From Aureobasidium sp. EXF-3400 (taxonomy: Eukaryota; Ascomycota; Dothideomycetes; Dothideales; Saccotheciaceae): 64,000 bases of DNA. The position numbers and the translations under genes were made by a program. The notes under the pieces were generated by a model that saw only the letters and a list, made by a program, of their open reading frames with translations, made no database searches and was not told the origin of the DNA. Below are positions 22,393 to 32,034 of this stretch, in pieces. Location of the stretch: NCBI GenBank assembly GCA_024195585.1, contig SWBL01000096.1, forward strand, positions 62,001 to 126,000, in the 5' to 3' direction. How positions within the stretch are numbered: position 1 is the stretch's first letter; each line of letters starts with the position of its first letter.

Positions 22393-22865
22393 ATATACCC
22401 TTTGACGTTTATGCTTCTCTGAGATACCAATAGATCTTTGATAGACTTCATAGAGCTTAATGATTAGATGACATGATTTTCTCACAACTTCTTCTGTCAC
22501 ATATCCTCCCCATGTGCTGCATTCTGTCACTCCCCTCGCTCTCACGACAACACATGAGCGATGCTAAAGCTATCAAAATGCACGATTCTTTCTAGAGGTA
22601 GCAAAGTCCATAGAGAGTCGATAATATTACGACTCTCGGTGGACACTTCCTATCTACCAACAGAACTGTGCATTTTGATAGCTTTCCCGTGACATGTCTT
22701 TGCACACGGGGAGTATGCTAAAGTACGTATGCACAGTTCATCGGCTGTCAAGATATGACACATTGGGGTATTGAGAGCAGAATTGTATATGGATGTATCT
22801 AGGCGGGTAGGACTCGTGGTTATTGTAGATGCAAGGTAGTCGATGCTCCCTTAGGCTGACTATAC
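22393..22865. other. Convergent 3' intergenic region holding a fold-back element
   Basis: 473 bases between two convergent stop codons. Apart from the palindromic element at 22506-22713 (separate entry) it holds only 3' UTR sequence. Confidence 0.6.
22506..22713. repeat. Palindromic fold-back element, copy 1 (intact hairpin)
   Basis: About 208 bases of nested inverted repeats. The outer ends are ctccccatgtgc (22506-22517) and gcacacggggag (22702-22713), 11 of 12 paired. The inner arms aaagctatcaaaatgcac (22566-22583) and its exact complement (22668-22685) are an 18-bp perfect pair. The centre is a 15-bp stem (22606-22620 with 22630-22644, 13 paired) capped by ATAATATTA. The arms recur in copies at 37.1, 37.3 and 39.9 kb. 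No protein is encoded, and I cannot define a target-site duplication. Size and structure suggest a MITE or fold-back element. Confidence 0.8.
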
Positions 22866-23673
22866 TCAGATTAGCGCCAAATGACCCAAAATGGATATCG
22901 CCCTGATCGACTGCCGCACATGTAGGTTATGGTAGTCGAGCGATCGTTTGACCTCTTCTTTGACCCAATCTCTGGTCAACGGGTGCCAGGCCAGTATTCT
23001 GCATATGACAACACCCTATCAGAAGGTCAGCATATGTTCGCGTGGCATCAAGCTGCCCACAATTGCAACCTACCAAAGCCAGATCAAATCCTTTGGCAAC
23101 CTCAACCTGCCAGCTCGAGAACTTGGATTTGGGCTCGGCTTTGAATCTTGTGGCTCTTGCAACAACAACTCCATCCACGGTGGCGTGGTACAGGTCGAAT
23201 TCGCTCCTTGGTTGATGTGTGTGAATGATGACTGGTTTCCCATCCATGACCAGATTTTCAATATTCAAATCAATTCCCGTACTCCATGACTTGCTCTTCG
23301 AAGAATCGGAGAATGCAACTGATCTGTGACCTTTGCCCTCAGGCACTTGGACCCACCACTTGCATGCCGCCCCCAAGGATCCTCTTCTTTTGAATCTGAG
23401 GCGGAAGATGATAACGCCTTGCACATTCTTGAGCGTCAGCATGGGCCCCGGGGTCAATAAGGATCGCCAGCGAGTGTCTGGGCTAAGTTTGAATAGTTTG
23501 GTTCCGGATCCGTCTGGAGGCTGGAGACCCGAAGTCACGACACTCGTCTCCTAAACACCCATATCGAGACGGGTATCCTTCGGAGAGAGAACCATGGTGG
23601 TCGATGAAGTTGCGATGCAGGATGGAAAGATGCCGATGGGTGATGAAAGAGGACCGAGAATTGGAGCGGCCAT
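22866..23673 (-). CDS. Tubby-C-terminal/LURP-one-like protein
   Basis: Three exons on the minus strand: 23559-23673, 23074-23513 and 22866-23015 (introns 45 and 58 nt), 234 residues. The first intron removes a TAG and restores D-GSGTKLFKL. The core alternates short beta-strand-like segments: GTKLFKLSPD, MLTLKNVQGVIIFRLR, KWWVQVPEGK, DLYHATVDGVVVARATRF and SWQVEVAKGFDLAL. This order is typical of the 12-stranded LURP-one-related/scramblase-like barrel with a central hydrophobic helix; exon 3 supplies that helix (LGVVICRILAW). Function in fungi is unknown. Exon 3 is the less certain part: an alternative acceptor at 22999 would give a shorter tail ending RGQTIARLP. Confidence 0.7.
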
Positions 23674-24099
23674 AGTGTAAGGTCTTGTGGGAAGAGCAGG
23701 GCGCTTTGTAGGATACAGGTAGATATACAATGCGATTCAGGGTATGTGATGGTTGTTGGTAAGAGAGGACAGGATTGAACAGCTGTGTTCTCCAGATTCA
23801 TTCAGGCTTCGAGAGGCAAGCGCGAATGGCCTTGCTTTGCGTGACAGCAACGCATGCCCTCTTTCGGACACAGCGCAATATTCTTCGAGGGCCGCTCGGC
23901 CAGTTCCTCTGATCACTTTCTCGAATTCTGATAGCCTAAAATTTCCACGGCTGAATGCAAAATGTTGCTGCCTCAGCCCTCATGTTGCTGCCTAAGCAAC
24001 ACAGATACGAAACTCTCTTCTACACCTTGACTTCTTTACTATCCGACTTCCATTGATTACTGTCAGACGTGACTACAACTTCGTCAACTTCGTTACGAG
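23674..24099. other. Divergent intergenic region, tubby-like / DmpA-like genes
   Basis: 426 bases that must hold both promoters. A small direct repeat (tgttgctgcct, 23963 and 23983) is the only structure I notice. Confidence 0.5.
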
Positions 24100-25269
24100 A
24101 TGGTCAGAAGACAAGTATTCAACACCTCCCGTCCACACCCTCGCGTGCGTATCCGCGAGCTTCTACCAAACCTCTTCCTCGGAGACTACCCTCCAGGACC
24201 ACTGAATTCTCTGATCGATGTACCTGGAATCGGAGTCTCAACCCAAGAACTCACATCTCGAGATGGAAGCATAAATACTGGAGTTACATGTATCATTCCA
24301 CGCAAAGATTGGTCGCACAAAGCCTGCTATGCCAGTCTCTTCAGCTTCAACGGATACGGCGAAATGACTGGATGCCACCTCATTGCTGAAAGTGGGCTTT
24401 TGGCCTCACCTGTCATCTTGACTGGTACCTTTGGCATTGGAGCTGCTCATCAGGGTGTACTCGAGTATGGTGTCGAGTACATAGGTAAAGACTTTATGGC
24501 GTTGCCTGTCGTTGCAGAGACATTTGATGGATATCTACATAACTGCACCTCCTTTGCTGTCAAATCCAAGCATGTGATCGAAGGTCTAGAGAATGTCAGG
24601 ACTGGAGTACCACTGAAGGAGGGAAACTCAGGAGGTGGTAATGGCATGATCTGTCATGGCTTTAAAGGCGGTAATGGATCGTCGAGTCGACGTGTCGAGA
24701 TCCCACACCGACATGAGACTTTTACAATCGCTTGTATGGTCCAAGCCAATTATGGAGCCATGAAGGACTTGCGTATCGCAGGTGTACCGGTTGGTAGGAT
24801 TCTGGCGGATGAAGCAGAGAAAGACGAAGAGAGGAAGAAAGCAAAGAAAGAGCTGGAAAAGGCCAAGGAAGAGAAAGATGGCAGCATCATTGTCGTTATC
24901 GCTACAGATGCACCACTGCTACCTCATCAGCTTACTCGTATTGCCAAACGTGCCACAGTTGGCCTATCTCGAGTGGGTGGAATAGGACACAACATGTCTG
25001 GTGACATCTTCCTGGCCTTCTCGACTGCCAATGAGATTCCAGTCAACCAGCCTCGGAACGACGAAGTTAAGACAACAATCCAGGAAGTCAAGGCTGTGGA
25101 AGAATCGGCACTATCCTCGTTGTTCGAGGGTACTGCAGATTGTGTAGAAGAAGCGATCTACAACTGTCTATTCATGGCAGAGACGATGGAGGGAGTGGAA
25201 GGACACAAAGTAGAAGCACTGCCTCTGCAGCGGGTCAAGGAGATTATGGCGGAGTATGGCAGAGCATGA
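24100..25269 (+). CDS. DmpA-family aminopeptidase (peptidase S58)
   Basis: Intronless, 389 residues. N-terminal-nucleophile hydrolase of the L-aminopeptidase D-esterase/beta-peptidyl aminopeptidase family, which self-cleaves before a Ser. The family opening PGPLNSLIDVPGIGVS is clear, as are TGVTCIIPR, GEMTGCHLIAESG and TGTFGIGAAHQGV. The likely cleavage site is GGNGSSSRR (about residue 185), preceding the beta subunit, which ends with VGLSRVGG and NMSGDIFLAFSTAN. A charged insert (about 235-265, KDEERKKAKKELEKAKEE) interrupts the beta subunit, longer than in bacterial DmpA. No signal peptide is seen, so it is probably cytosolic. Substrate unknown. Confidence 0.9.
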   Translation: MVRRQVFNTSRPHPRVRIRELLPNLFLGDYPPGPLNSLIDVPGIGVSTQELTSRDGSINTGVTCIIPRKDWSHKACYASLFSFNGYGEMTGCHLIAESGLLASPVILTGTFGIGAAHQGVLEYGVEYIGKDFMALPVVAETFDGYLHNCTSFAVKSKHVIEGLENVRTGVPLKEGNSGGGNGMICHGFKGGNGSSSRRVEIPHRHETFTIACMVQANYGAMKDLRIAGVPVGRILADEAEKDEERKKAKKELEKAKEEKDGSIIVVIATDAPLLPHQLTRIAKRATVGLSRVGGIGHNMSGDIFLAFSTANEIPVNQPRNDEVKTTIQEVKAVEESALSSLFEGTADCVEEAIYNCLFMAETMEGVEGHKVEALPLQRVKEIMAEYGRA

Positions 25270-25453
25270 GTGGATCGGGTCAAAACCAGCATCGGTCTTC
25301 ATCACTTTCGACCTTGTGACATCTTGTCCGCAGCAAATTTGACTAATAGAAACATCGCTTCTATTGAAGGTCATCAGATCAAGGCATTTCTTGATCACCT
25401 TCCTTGTCATACAAGAATTGCAGGACATAACTCGTCATAATACAGATATAATT

Positions 25454-28327
25454 TTAATCATCACTCGCAATCCCACTTCCATCTCCGGCTGGCCAAGATT
25501 GCATCTTGAGATCTCGCGAGCCGCTGGGTGTCGATGGCGATGACTGTGTTGCCTGTGGAAGCGATGCCGAAGAACTCTCAAAGTCTTCTTGATCTTCTTC
25601 GTCGCTCTCTGTTTCCTCGTCAACGAATGCGCCTTCACCATGTAAAGACGAAGCTGAAGGCGACACAATAACACCGTCTTCGCCATCCGTCGTATTGCTA
25701 TTTTCCAGAGTTGGTGTCGGTGGTTGGAACCTCAGATCAGGGTTCTCAACTTGAGGATGCTCCTCCATGGAAGCCTCAGATACATTCCCATTGCCTCTAG
25801 AAATAGGTCTGGGGGATACTGGTGAATGAAAGCTGCCTCTCCAGAACCCTCTCCTGCGTCTGACGTCTCCATTGGTAAAGGGTGGAGATTGCTGGTCTGG
25901 TGATGGTGAGTTCAGAGGGGAGTCGTAAGCACCTCTTCCGAATTGTGACTTGTTGACCATCTGCTGGATGATGGGGATGTCCAGGCTAGCACTAGCTCCT
26001 GTCCGTACGAACAAAACAAGACTCAGGCAGACCATTAGCACAGTCATCTGAGCAATGGCCATACGCTTCTGAAATAGCAGCTCATCAGCGACAATGCTCA
26101 AACGGACACTGACAGCATGGATCTCTCTCTGATACTGATCGCGATGGTTGTCAAGCTCAATAACAGTACTCTGCCATAGCTGGTCGTACTGCTGTTTGAA
26201 ATCCTGAAGTTCAGCAAATACAGTTGCGTTCAGATTCTCGAGGAACGTTTCAGTCTTTTTGATCTGTCGCTTCTCAACCTTGATGAAAGCATCGCGCAGG
26301 ATGCGAGATTGCTCCTCGATATATTGAAGAGACAGCGTAGCGTTACTCTCGAGCATCTGCAGACGTTTGTGAATTGACTTGAAGAATGACTCTTGTGTAG
26401 TCGGATTTGCATGAGCTGAAGACACCGTCGATGTACCGGGTTTCTGATGAACTCCGGATGCTGCAGATGACTGCTTATTGCTTGAGTTGGTGCTTTTGAT
26501 GTGAGTGCTAGAACTGACAGAATGGTTGGTACTAGAATTGACAGAAACCGAGCTGCTGCTCGACTCCAGAGGTGCCTTCTGCGAGGAGTTCTGAGCAGTA
26601 ATGGCAGTCGAAGAAGACGTCTTTGCTTGAGAGGTGACGAAAGGTTCAGAGGACTTCGCTGCACCTGACGAGCTGTTGGTTGGGCTCGAGGCAACTCGGA
26701 TCGACGAAGATGTCATGTTCTTAAGATCACCCGTCTGCGCGTTGGAGTCTGTAATGGTCTGTGGTGTGTTGCTTGTATCTGGTGTGGTACTGTTGTTTGG
26801 TAGCGGAACGTCGAAAGTAGTTTGTGTGAGGGTTTGAGTACTGGTCGACATGTACTCGCTGCTAGCAATGGAGGGCTGGGCCCCGGAGTTTGTCATTGTG
26901 GACATCGTTGAAGTAGTTGAAGATTCCATTGGTGCGTCGGGCGAGGACAGAACAGCAGGAACTTCAGTTGTGGCCTCAACAGGTTTAGCAGACTCCACAA
27001 CGACAGAGTTGTCAGCTTCTTTCGAAGATTGAGGAGGCTCCTGAGGAAGTTCTTGAGCAGGAGACGGCGATGCATCAGGCATGACAGATTCCTCCAGGTC
27101 ATCGCTAATCTCACCACGAGCCGACTCTTCCTGGTGGCGGAACTCTTCCATCATTGTAGTACCGTGTACTCTGAGAAGACTGACCGGGCAATAGTACTCG
27201 TTGCCGTAATGGGTCAGAAACTCAATTCGAAGATATCTAGCCCAGATCAGGGGCTGTTCAACCAGGAAGGCTTGGACTGAGCGGGTGTTTCGAGCTTCAA
27301 AGACACCGAGTTCTCTCCATCGATCTGCTTTGACGGGATATCGATCCGACACTGAGACTCTGAAGGTACGGAAGATTGAGGAGAAGAACTCATAGTTCGC
27401 CAGGACGATAGTATCGATGAGGATATCGTTACAAAGTTCGACAATCAAAAACTTGTTTGAGCTCGAGCAGATGTTGAGCATGTAGCTATCCTTGTTTTCA
27501 ATCAAAACAGCATGCGCAGACTTGGATTCAGGGTTGGACTTGAGTATGGTTGCAGCACAATCGAATGAGGCATAATTAGAGCGTTCCTTACAAGTCTTGC
27601 CGGCATCCTTGCTCCGAAGAGTGGGTTCAGAGGCCGCCGCGGGCTGAGCACTAGCAGTTGACGACGACGAACTGTCCTGTCTTCCGAAGCCGCCAAAGTC
27701 CAACTCAATCTCGGCGTCTTCGCCAAGAATATCGAGGGCATTGTCGATAGGACGTGGGTTGCGAACAGCCTTGTCTTGTCCGGAGTGTGATTTCTGGCCT
27801 ACATGCTCGGGCGACTGACCAACGTTGGCCAGGTTCTGTTTCTTCCATTCTTCGAACGACAAGAAGTTGGCATTATCCAATGGTGAGTCTGTCTCGAACT
27901 CGGCTTCGGGTTGCGTCGCGGAAAGTTGCTGAGCCTCTGTGGATGGTGTGGAGGGTGGATGTGACTCCTTCGAGACACTGCTTGACGGAGTTGTCGAGTC
28001 TGTTGTGGCAGGGGTGGGAGTCAGGGTAAGGGCGAGGCTGGTGGTCGAGTTCGAGGTCGGTGAAGAGCGATTTAGACACTGCTGAGGCAGAGAATGTGTG
28101 ATGTAGTTGACGGTGCCAGTGCGACATGTTGTTTGGCGTAGCTCGCTGTTTCGTGCATCCTGTGTTGAAGAGACGCTGGTGTTGGCGATACCACTGCTGC
28201 TGCTGACAGCAAGGACAGATGTCGTGTTGCTACTGTTCTCATACTGCGCCGACGCGACAAGACACGGGTAGAAGAGTAAGAACAGCAGCGCCGCCAGTAC
28301 TCTGCCGTTTCTGAATGCTTCCTGCAT
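25454..28327 (-). CDS. SUN-domain ER membrane protein, SLP1/SUCO type
   Basis: Intronless, 957 residues. Signal peptide (residues 1-27, LAALLFLLFYPCLVASA). A Ser/Thr-rich segment follows, then EWKKQN and a SUN-like domain at about 240-400. The latter includes YASFDCAATILKSN, KDSYMLNICSSSNKFLIVELC, ANYEFFSSIFRTFRVSVSDRYP (quoted in part) and EYYCPVSLLRVHG, the SLP1/SUCO (not nuclear-envelope SUN) version. A long Ser/Thr-rich linker leads to a coiled coil (about 650-750) and one transmembrane segment (MTVLMVCLSLVLFV). The tail is acidic and Ser-rich. Yeast Slp1 with Emp65 protects soluble proteins from ER degradation. The topology implies an ER-lumenal SUN domain and a cytosolic tail. Start chosen as the ATG heading the signal peptide. 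Confidence 0.9.
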   Translation of the reverse strand: MQEAFRNGRVLAALLFLLFYPCLVASAQYENSSNTTSVLAVSSSSGIANTSVSSTQDARNSELRQTTCRTGTVNYITHSLPQQCLNRSSPTSNSTTSLALTLTPTPATTDSTTPSSSVSKESHPPSTPSTEAQQLSATQPEAEFETDSPLDNANFLSFEEWKKQNLANVGQSPEHVGQKSHSGQDKAVRNPRPIDNALDILGEDAEIELDFGGFGRQDSSSSSTASAQPAAASEPTLRSKDAGKTCKERSNYASFDCAATILKSNPESKSAHAVLIENKDSYMLNICSSSNKFLIVELCNDILIDTIVLANYEFFSSIFRTFRVSVSDRYPVKADRWRELGVFEARNTRSVQAFLVEQPLIWARYLRIEFLTHYGNEYYCPVSLLRVHGTTMMEEFRHQEESARGEISDDLEESVMPDASPSPAQELPQEPPQSSKEADNSVVVESAKPVEATTEVPAVLSSPDAPMESSTTSTMSTMTNSGAQPSIASSEYMSTSTQTLTQTTFDVPLPNNSTTPDTSNTPQTITDSNAQTGDLKNMTSSSIRVASSPTNSSSGAAKSSEPFVTSQAKTSSSTAITAQNSSQKAPLESSSSSVSVNSSTNHSVSSSTHIKSTNSSNKQSSAASGVHQKPGTSTVSSAHANPTTQESFFKSIHKRLQMLESNATLSLQYIEEQSRILRDAFIKVEKRQIKKTETFLENLNATVFAELQDFKQQYDQLWQSTVIELDNHRDQYQREIHAVSVRLSIVADELLFQKRMAIAQMTVLMVCLSLVLFVRTGASASLDIPIIQQMVNKSQFGRGAYDSPLNSPSPDQQSPPFTNGDVRRRRGFWRGSFHSPVSPRPISRGNGNVSEASMEEHPQVENPDLRFQPPTPTLENSNTTDGEDGVIVSPSASSLHGEGAFVDEETESDEEDQEDFESSSASLPQATQSSPSTPSGSRDLKMQSWPAGDGSGIASDD

Positions 28328-28727
28328 CTCTTGGGCGCATCCTCCTGCAAGATCAACGGGGTGCGTTGTACATGTTTTGTTTCGACTTTCTGAGCCGTTG
28401 CATCGTCACTTCCGTCGCGAGTGTGGGGAAGGAACCTGTCAAGACTCAAAGAACACTCGATCGACGCGAAGCCTTGACCTTAGTTCGCAGCCTCATTTCA
28501 AGTCATGAATCGCTCGTAATATTCATATTCTAAGGAAACGACAGAATGGCTCTGATAGCCAGAGAAAAAGTATCAGAGTCGTGCGTCCCTTTCCATGCCA
28601 TATCGGTAAAGACCGCCCAACGCCGCGCAAAACAGAGAGCCTTAGCTCACCGTCGCAACCATAACCCACAACCAACCGACCGTCATTTCAAGGAAACATA
28701 AGAGGGCCTTTTGCCCTGGAACTATTG
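28328..28727. other. Intergenic region, kinase 3' side / SLP1-like promoter
   Basis: 400 bases between two minus-strand genes: SLP1-like promoter on the left-hand end and kinase 3' UTR. Nothing else is recognised. Confidence 0.5.
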
Positions 28728-30314
28728 TTACAGCCCTTCCTCGCCGGCCTGACACACTTTGATGCCCTTGCCCCACTCCGAGTTCAGCACTTGGTGTGCG
28801 CTGATACGTCTGCTGGCGTTGGGATCCAATATCGAGTAGATGACATTCCTGCATCGCGCCTGGGATTCTTGATTAGCAGCCGCCATTGCTGTGCTTAGTG
28901 GATGACTTACTCTATGCAATGACTCGATCGGTCCGTAGCCAGCGTCACTTTTGCGGCCTTGAACGTAGTTGTCGTAGAATTCATCTTCGTCCTTGTTGGC
29001 CACACGCCACAAATGCCTTCCGGTCCTCATGGCCATGTAGATGACACCACATGCCCAGACATCTACTGCACGAGGATCGAACTCCTTGTCCGTGTATTCC
29101 TCAGGTGCGATGTAAGGCGCACTGCCACAAAGACCTGCTGTCATGTGTGGTTCTGTCTCCCAGGCCATTCGGAAGCATTCGCCGTTGCCGAAATCCGTAA
29201 TCTTCAGGGCACCGTGTGTCGTGAGCAAAAGGTTTTCTGGTTTCAAGTCACGATGTGCGACTCCCATCTCGTGGATATATTCGACACCACGCATGAGCTG
29301 CAGGAAATAACAATCCGCCTCAACGACTTCCAATTTGCCCGCGGCGAGAACCAGAGAGTAGAGATCTCCACCAGCGCAGAACTCCATGACTTCGCAGTAG
29401 TCGCCCTTTGCATCAGTGAGCAAGTCGAGGGTGTGGATGACATTAGGATGTCTCAAAGAGGATGAGATGCAGAACTCCGAGTTAAGGCGTTTGCTGTACT
29501 TCTTGGAATCTTCTTGCGGTCTTCGGCGGAACTCCTTGACGGCATAGAGCTGCTCATGTTTCGAGTCGTTGGGATCCACCTTGTGCGCTATCCTGACGAT
29601 ACCAAAGGCACCACGGCCTACGATTTCCTGACACTTGCCGTACTTTTGCACAAGTGTTGCAGTACCGGCAGGACCATTCTTCTGATCCGAAGCAACCCTG
29701 TTCTTCTCATTTTTGATTTGATCCACCCAACTAGCCATGAGAGACAAAGGCTGTTCTTCATGATGCTCCTTCTTCTTGCCTCCGAGGAAGTCGCGTACCA
29801 TATCGGTCAGCTTCTCCTGTCGTCGAGCGCTTTTGAGTTGATGGTGGTGAGAACCATCCTCGTCGATCCAGAAACGACGATGTTGAGCGGGTGCAAGTTC
29901 GGGTTCCTTCTTGTCCTTCTTCGCATCGCTGCCACTTCTGGAAACCGTTCCAGCCAGTCTGGCTTTGTCGGTCTGTGATGATTGCCTAGAAGGATTTGCA
30001 GGTCTCAGGGGTTTGGGTGGCATGGCTTCGGCCTCGGGTTCTTCTACGGCAGTCTCGGGGACCTTGTCGGCGACCTTGTCTTTGATTGAAAGATCCCTCG
30101 AAGATTCGTTGGTATCCTTGGCCGAGAACATGCGACTCAATCGCGAAGTGAAGGTCGGCTTCTTCGGCGGACCGGCTGGGCGCGCGTCGCCATTGAGAGG
30201 GGACTTTGCGGTCGAGGTGGGCAGGGAGGTCTGAGAGCTGATCGAGGAAGGATTTGAGGGGGTAACTGAAGGTGAAATGCCCTGAGGCTTCAAGTCTTCA
30301 GTAGCGACGGCCAT
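28728..30314 (-). CDS. Serine/threonine protein kinase, HAL4/SAT4-HAL5 (NPR-type) family
   Basis: Two exons, 28911-30314 and 28728-28859, 511 residues. The N-terminal about 200 residues are Ser/Pro-rich and disordered. The kinase domain follows: G-loop VGRGAFGIV, LYAVKEF lysine, C-loop HRDLKPENLLL, ITDFGNGE, and SAPYIAPEEY. The fungus-specific kinases HAL4/HAL5 regulate TRK potassium uptake and nutrient-permease stability at the plasma membrane. MEFCAGGDLYSL and RAVDVWACGVIYMAM are typical of this group. The 51-nt intron (28860-28910) sits between SLHR and ARCRNVIYSILDP. It has a GTAAGT donor, and because it lacks stops and is a multiple of three its retention would only add 17 residues. The family-typical junction argues for removal. 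Start: ATG at 30314. Confidence 0.9.
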   Translation of the reverse strand: MAVATEDLKPQGISPSVTPSNPSSISSQTSLPTSTAKSPLNGDARPAGPPKKPTFTSRLSRMFSAKDTNESSRDLSIKDKVADKVPETAVEEPEAEAMPPKPLRPANPSRQSSQTDKARLAGTVSRSGSDAKKDKKEPELAPAQHRRFWIDEDGSHHHQLKSARRQEKLTDMVRDFLGGKKKEHHEEQPLSLMASWVDQIKNEKNRVASDQKNGPAGTATLVQKYGKCQEIVGRGAFGIVRIAHKVDPNDSKHEQLYAVKEFRRRPQEDSKKYSKRLNSEFCISSSLRHPNVIHTLDLLTDAKGDYCEVMEFCAGGDLYSLVLAAGKLEVVEADCYFLQLMRGVEYIHEMGVAHRDLKPENLLLTTHGALKITDFGNGECFRMAWETEPHMTAGLCGSAPYIAPEEYTDKEFDPRAVDVWACGVIYMAMRTGRHLWRVANKDEDEFYDNYVQGRKSDAGYGPIESLHRVSHPLSTAMAAANQESQARCRNVIYSILDPNASRRISAHQVLNSEWGKGIKVCQAGEEGL

Positions 30315-32034
30315 TGTGGAAGAATATAAGGACGACGTGACGTCGTCGATTGGTTTTATAGATGAGGCAGTAGGCCGCAGAGGCCGATTGTCTTCACTTT
30401 CAGACAGCAAATCCAGATGTCAGACGGGCGCAGTATATGAGATTAGGTGTGTTGGATGACCGAGAGATGGTGAAGAGTGTGGCCACAGTGCCTTGAATTG
30501 TGGCTGTGACGTCTGGCTTTGACTGCTGACAAACTTCGGGCGCGACGAGAAGCGGAACGCAGCCAACCGACCAAGCCAGAGACAAGACCCAAGGCAAGCA
30601 AACGTGTATATGGATGAGAGGAAAGCCAAGGGCACCGCTCTTGGTAAAAGAGAAAGCCAGAGAGGAGAGATCGAGCAGGCCAAGCGGTAAGTCAGCCGGC
30701 AATGCGGTGCTTGAACTGAAGAAAATGCAGATGGCGCTTTCCCTCTTTACGCGCACCGAAAACCGCTCATGCTTCTTTCTCCCGCCAAGCAGCCGTCCGA
30801 GGGATATACGACAACCAACCGCTGACCGCCATCGCTAACCATCTTTGGACTCGGACATCAAATATGTCTGTTGGCCCTTCCTGTTCATGCATCCTTGTTT
30901 CTGCCGCTCATTCTCAGCCTGATCCTCACTTAGCCAAAACGACCGAGGCTAACACACGTGGTGACTACGCATAATTACATGCCTACCACCTTACCTCACG
31001 CTCTCCACATTTCCAGCAGAAAGCGGGATTGAATTGGTCAGAAACCGCTGCGTCATCGAGCATCCATATGCCACTGAGATCAAAGCAAGACATGCAAGTC
31101 AATAAACTCAACTTACGAACAGATGCAGCTGTACCGCCCTCTTCCGAAAAGTCGTGCTTCACAGACGCCATTATGCTTGTACTGCGCCTCCTCATGGCAT
31201 TTGTACAAACTTTCCCCGGATATAACTGTACTCCACCAATTCAACGTGACAACCAAGTTATGATTGAAACGCTGTCGCATTAATCAACCCCCTCGCTAAT
31301 TGCTTGTCTATCCTACCCTGAAATATAGCGTAATCACCATTCGCTTGATGCGTTAAGTGGCACCGCTTCCCTGCAGCTTGCCGACCCGAATATGCATCTC
31401 TCTGCCACGATCCAGATCATGTGTCTGCGAGATACCGCAATCGCCAGAATACGTATATATATAAGGAGTGAGAAAATCGCGCAAAGGTCTCGCCCTTGTC
31501 CCTCCAATGCGACTTGTCGGCTTGTTGCATAACTATGAGCAGTCGTAAGCTCCCTTCTCACCTGATCATAGGCGACCTCTTGCTTTCTAGTACTCGACAC
31601 GTGGTCGAGCATCGAGCTGTCAGATGTCGCTGATCGACTGTGGCAGAATGCGAGACATCTCACACCGCTGATATTCGCTTCCTGGACAATGTCTCTTGGG
31701 TTTGTCTATCTCTCGTGATTTCATATCGGGGCACGAGTAAGTTGTCTAACTGATCACTGCTTTATTCACGCGGAGCACAATTTCGGAAAATTGTACCATA
31801 TGAAATTGGCTCTTGGCCTGTTAATGATTATAGCTACTTTTGATGACTTGCAACGCGAGTAGCGTAGTAATGTTCGTCCAGTCCTTGTATCCGACCGTGC
31901 AGCCTCGACAAACAACTTCTGGAGCATTACAGCCTCTCACGGTCCCCTCATTCTCGTGGTATCAATGCAAATCTTGCAAATAGTGTTTTGAGATCATTGT
32001 CACGATGACGATTCTCGTGCTGCTGCTTTGCCTT
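30315..32034. other. Large intergenic region, HAT1 3' side / kinase promoter
   Basis: 1720 bases, the longest gene-free stretch. A GTATATATATAAGG motif lies near 31454. Base composition becomes AT-richer from 31.2 to 31.9 kb. Short frames on both strands (up to about 118 codons) lack domain signatures and start context. I find no tRNA or repeat; an unannotated non-coding transcript cannot be excluded. Confidence 0.5.

Noticed and set aside
21334..22545. 403-codon open frame antisense to the Old Yellow Enzyme gene
   Set aside because: It is the mirror of a strongly C-ending codon bias on the plus strand; the translated sequence is Val/Leu/Gly/Asp repeats without any domain.
31334..31663. Minus-strand frame in the HAT1-kinase gap
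   Set aside because: No domain, poor start context, mixed composition; consistent with chance in 1.7 kb.
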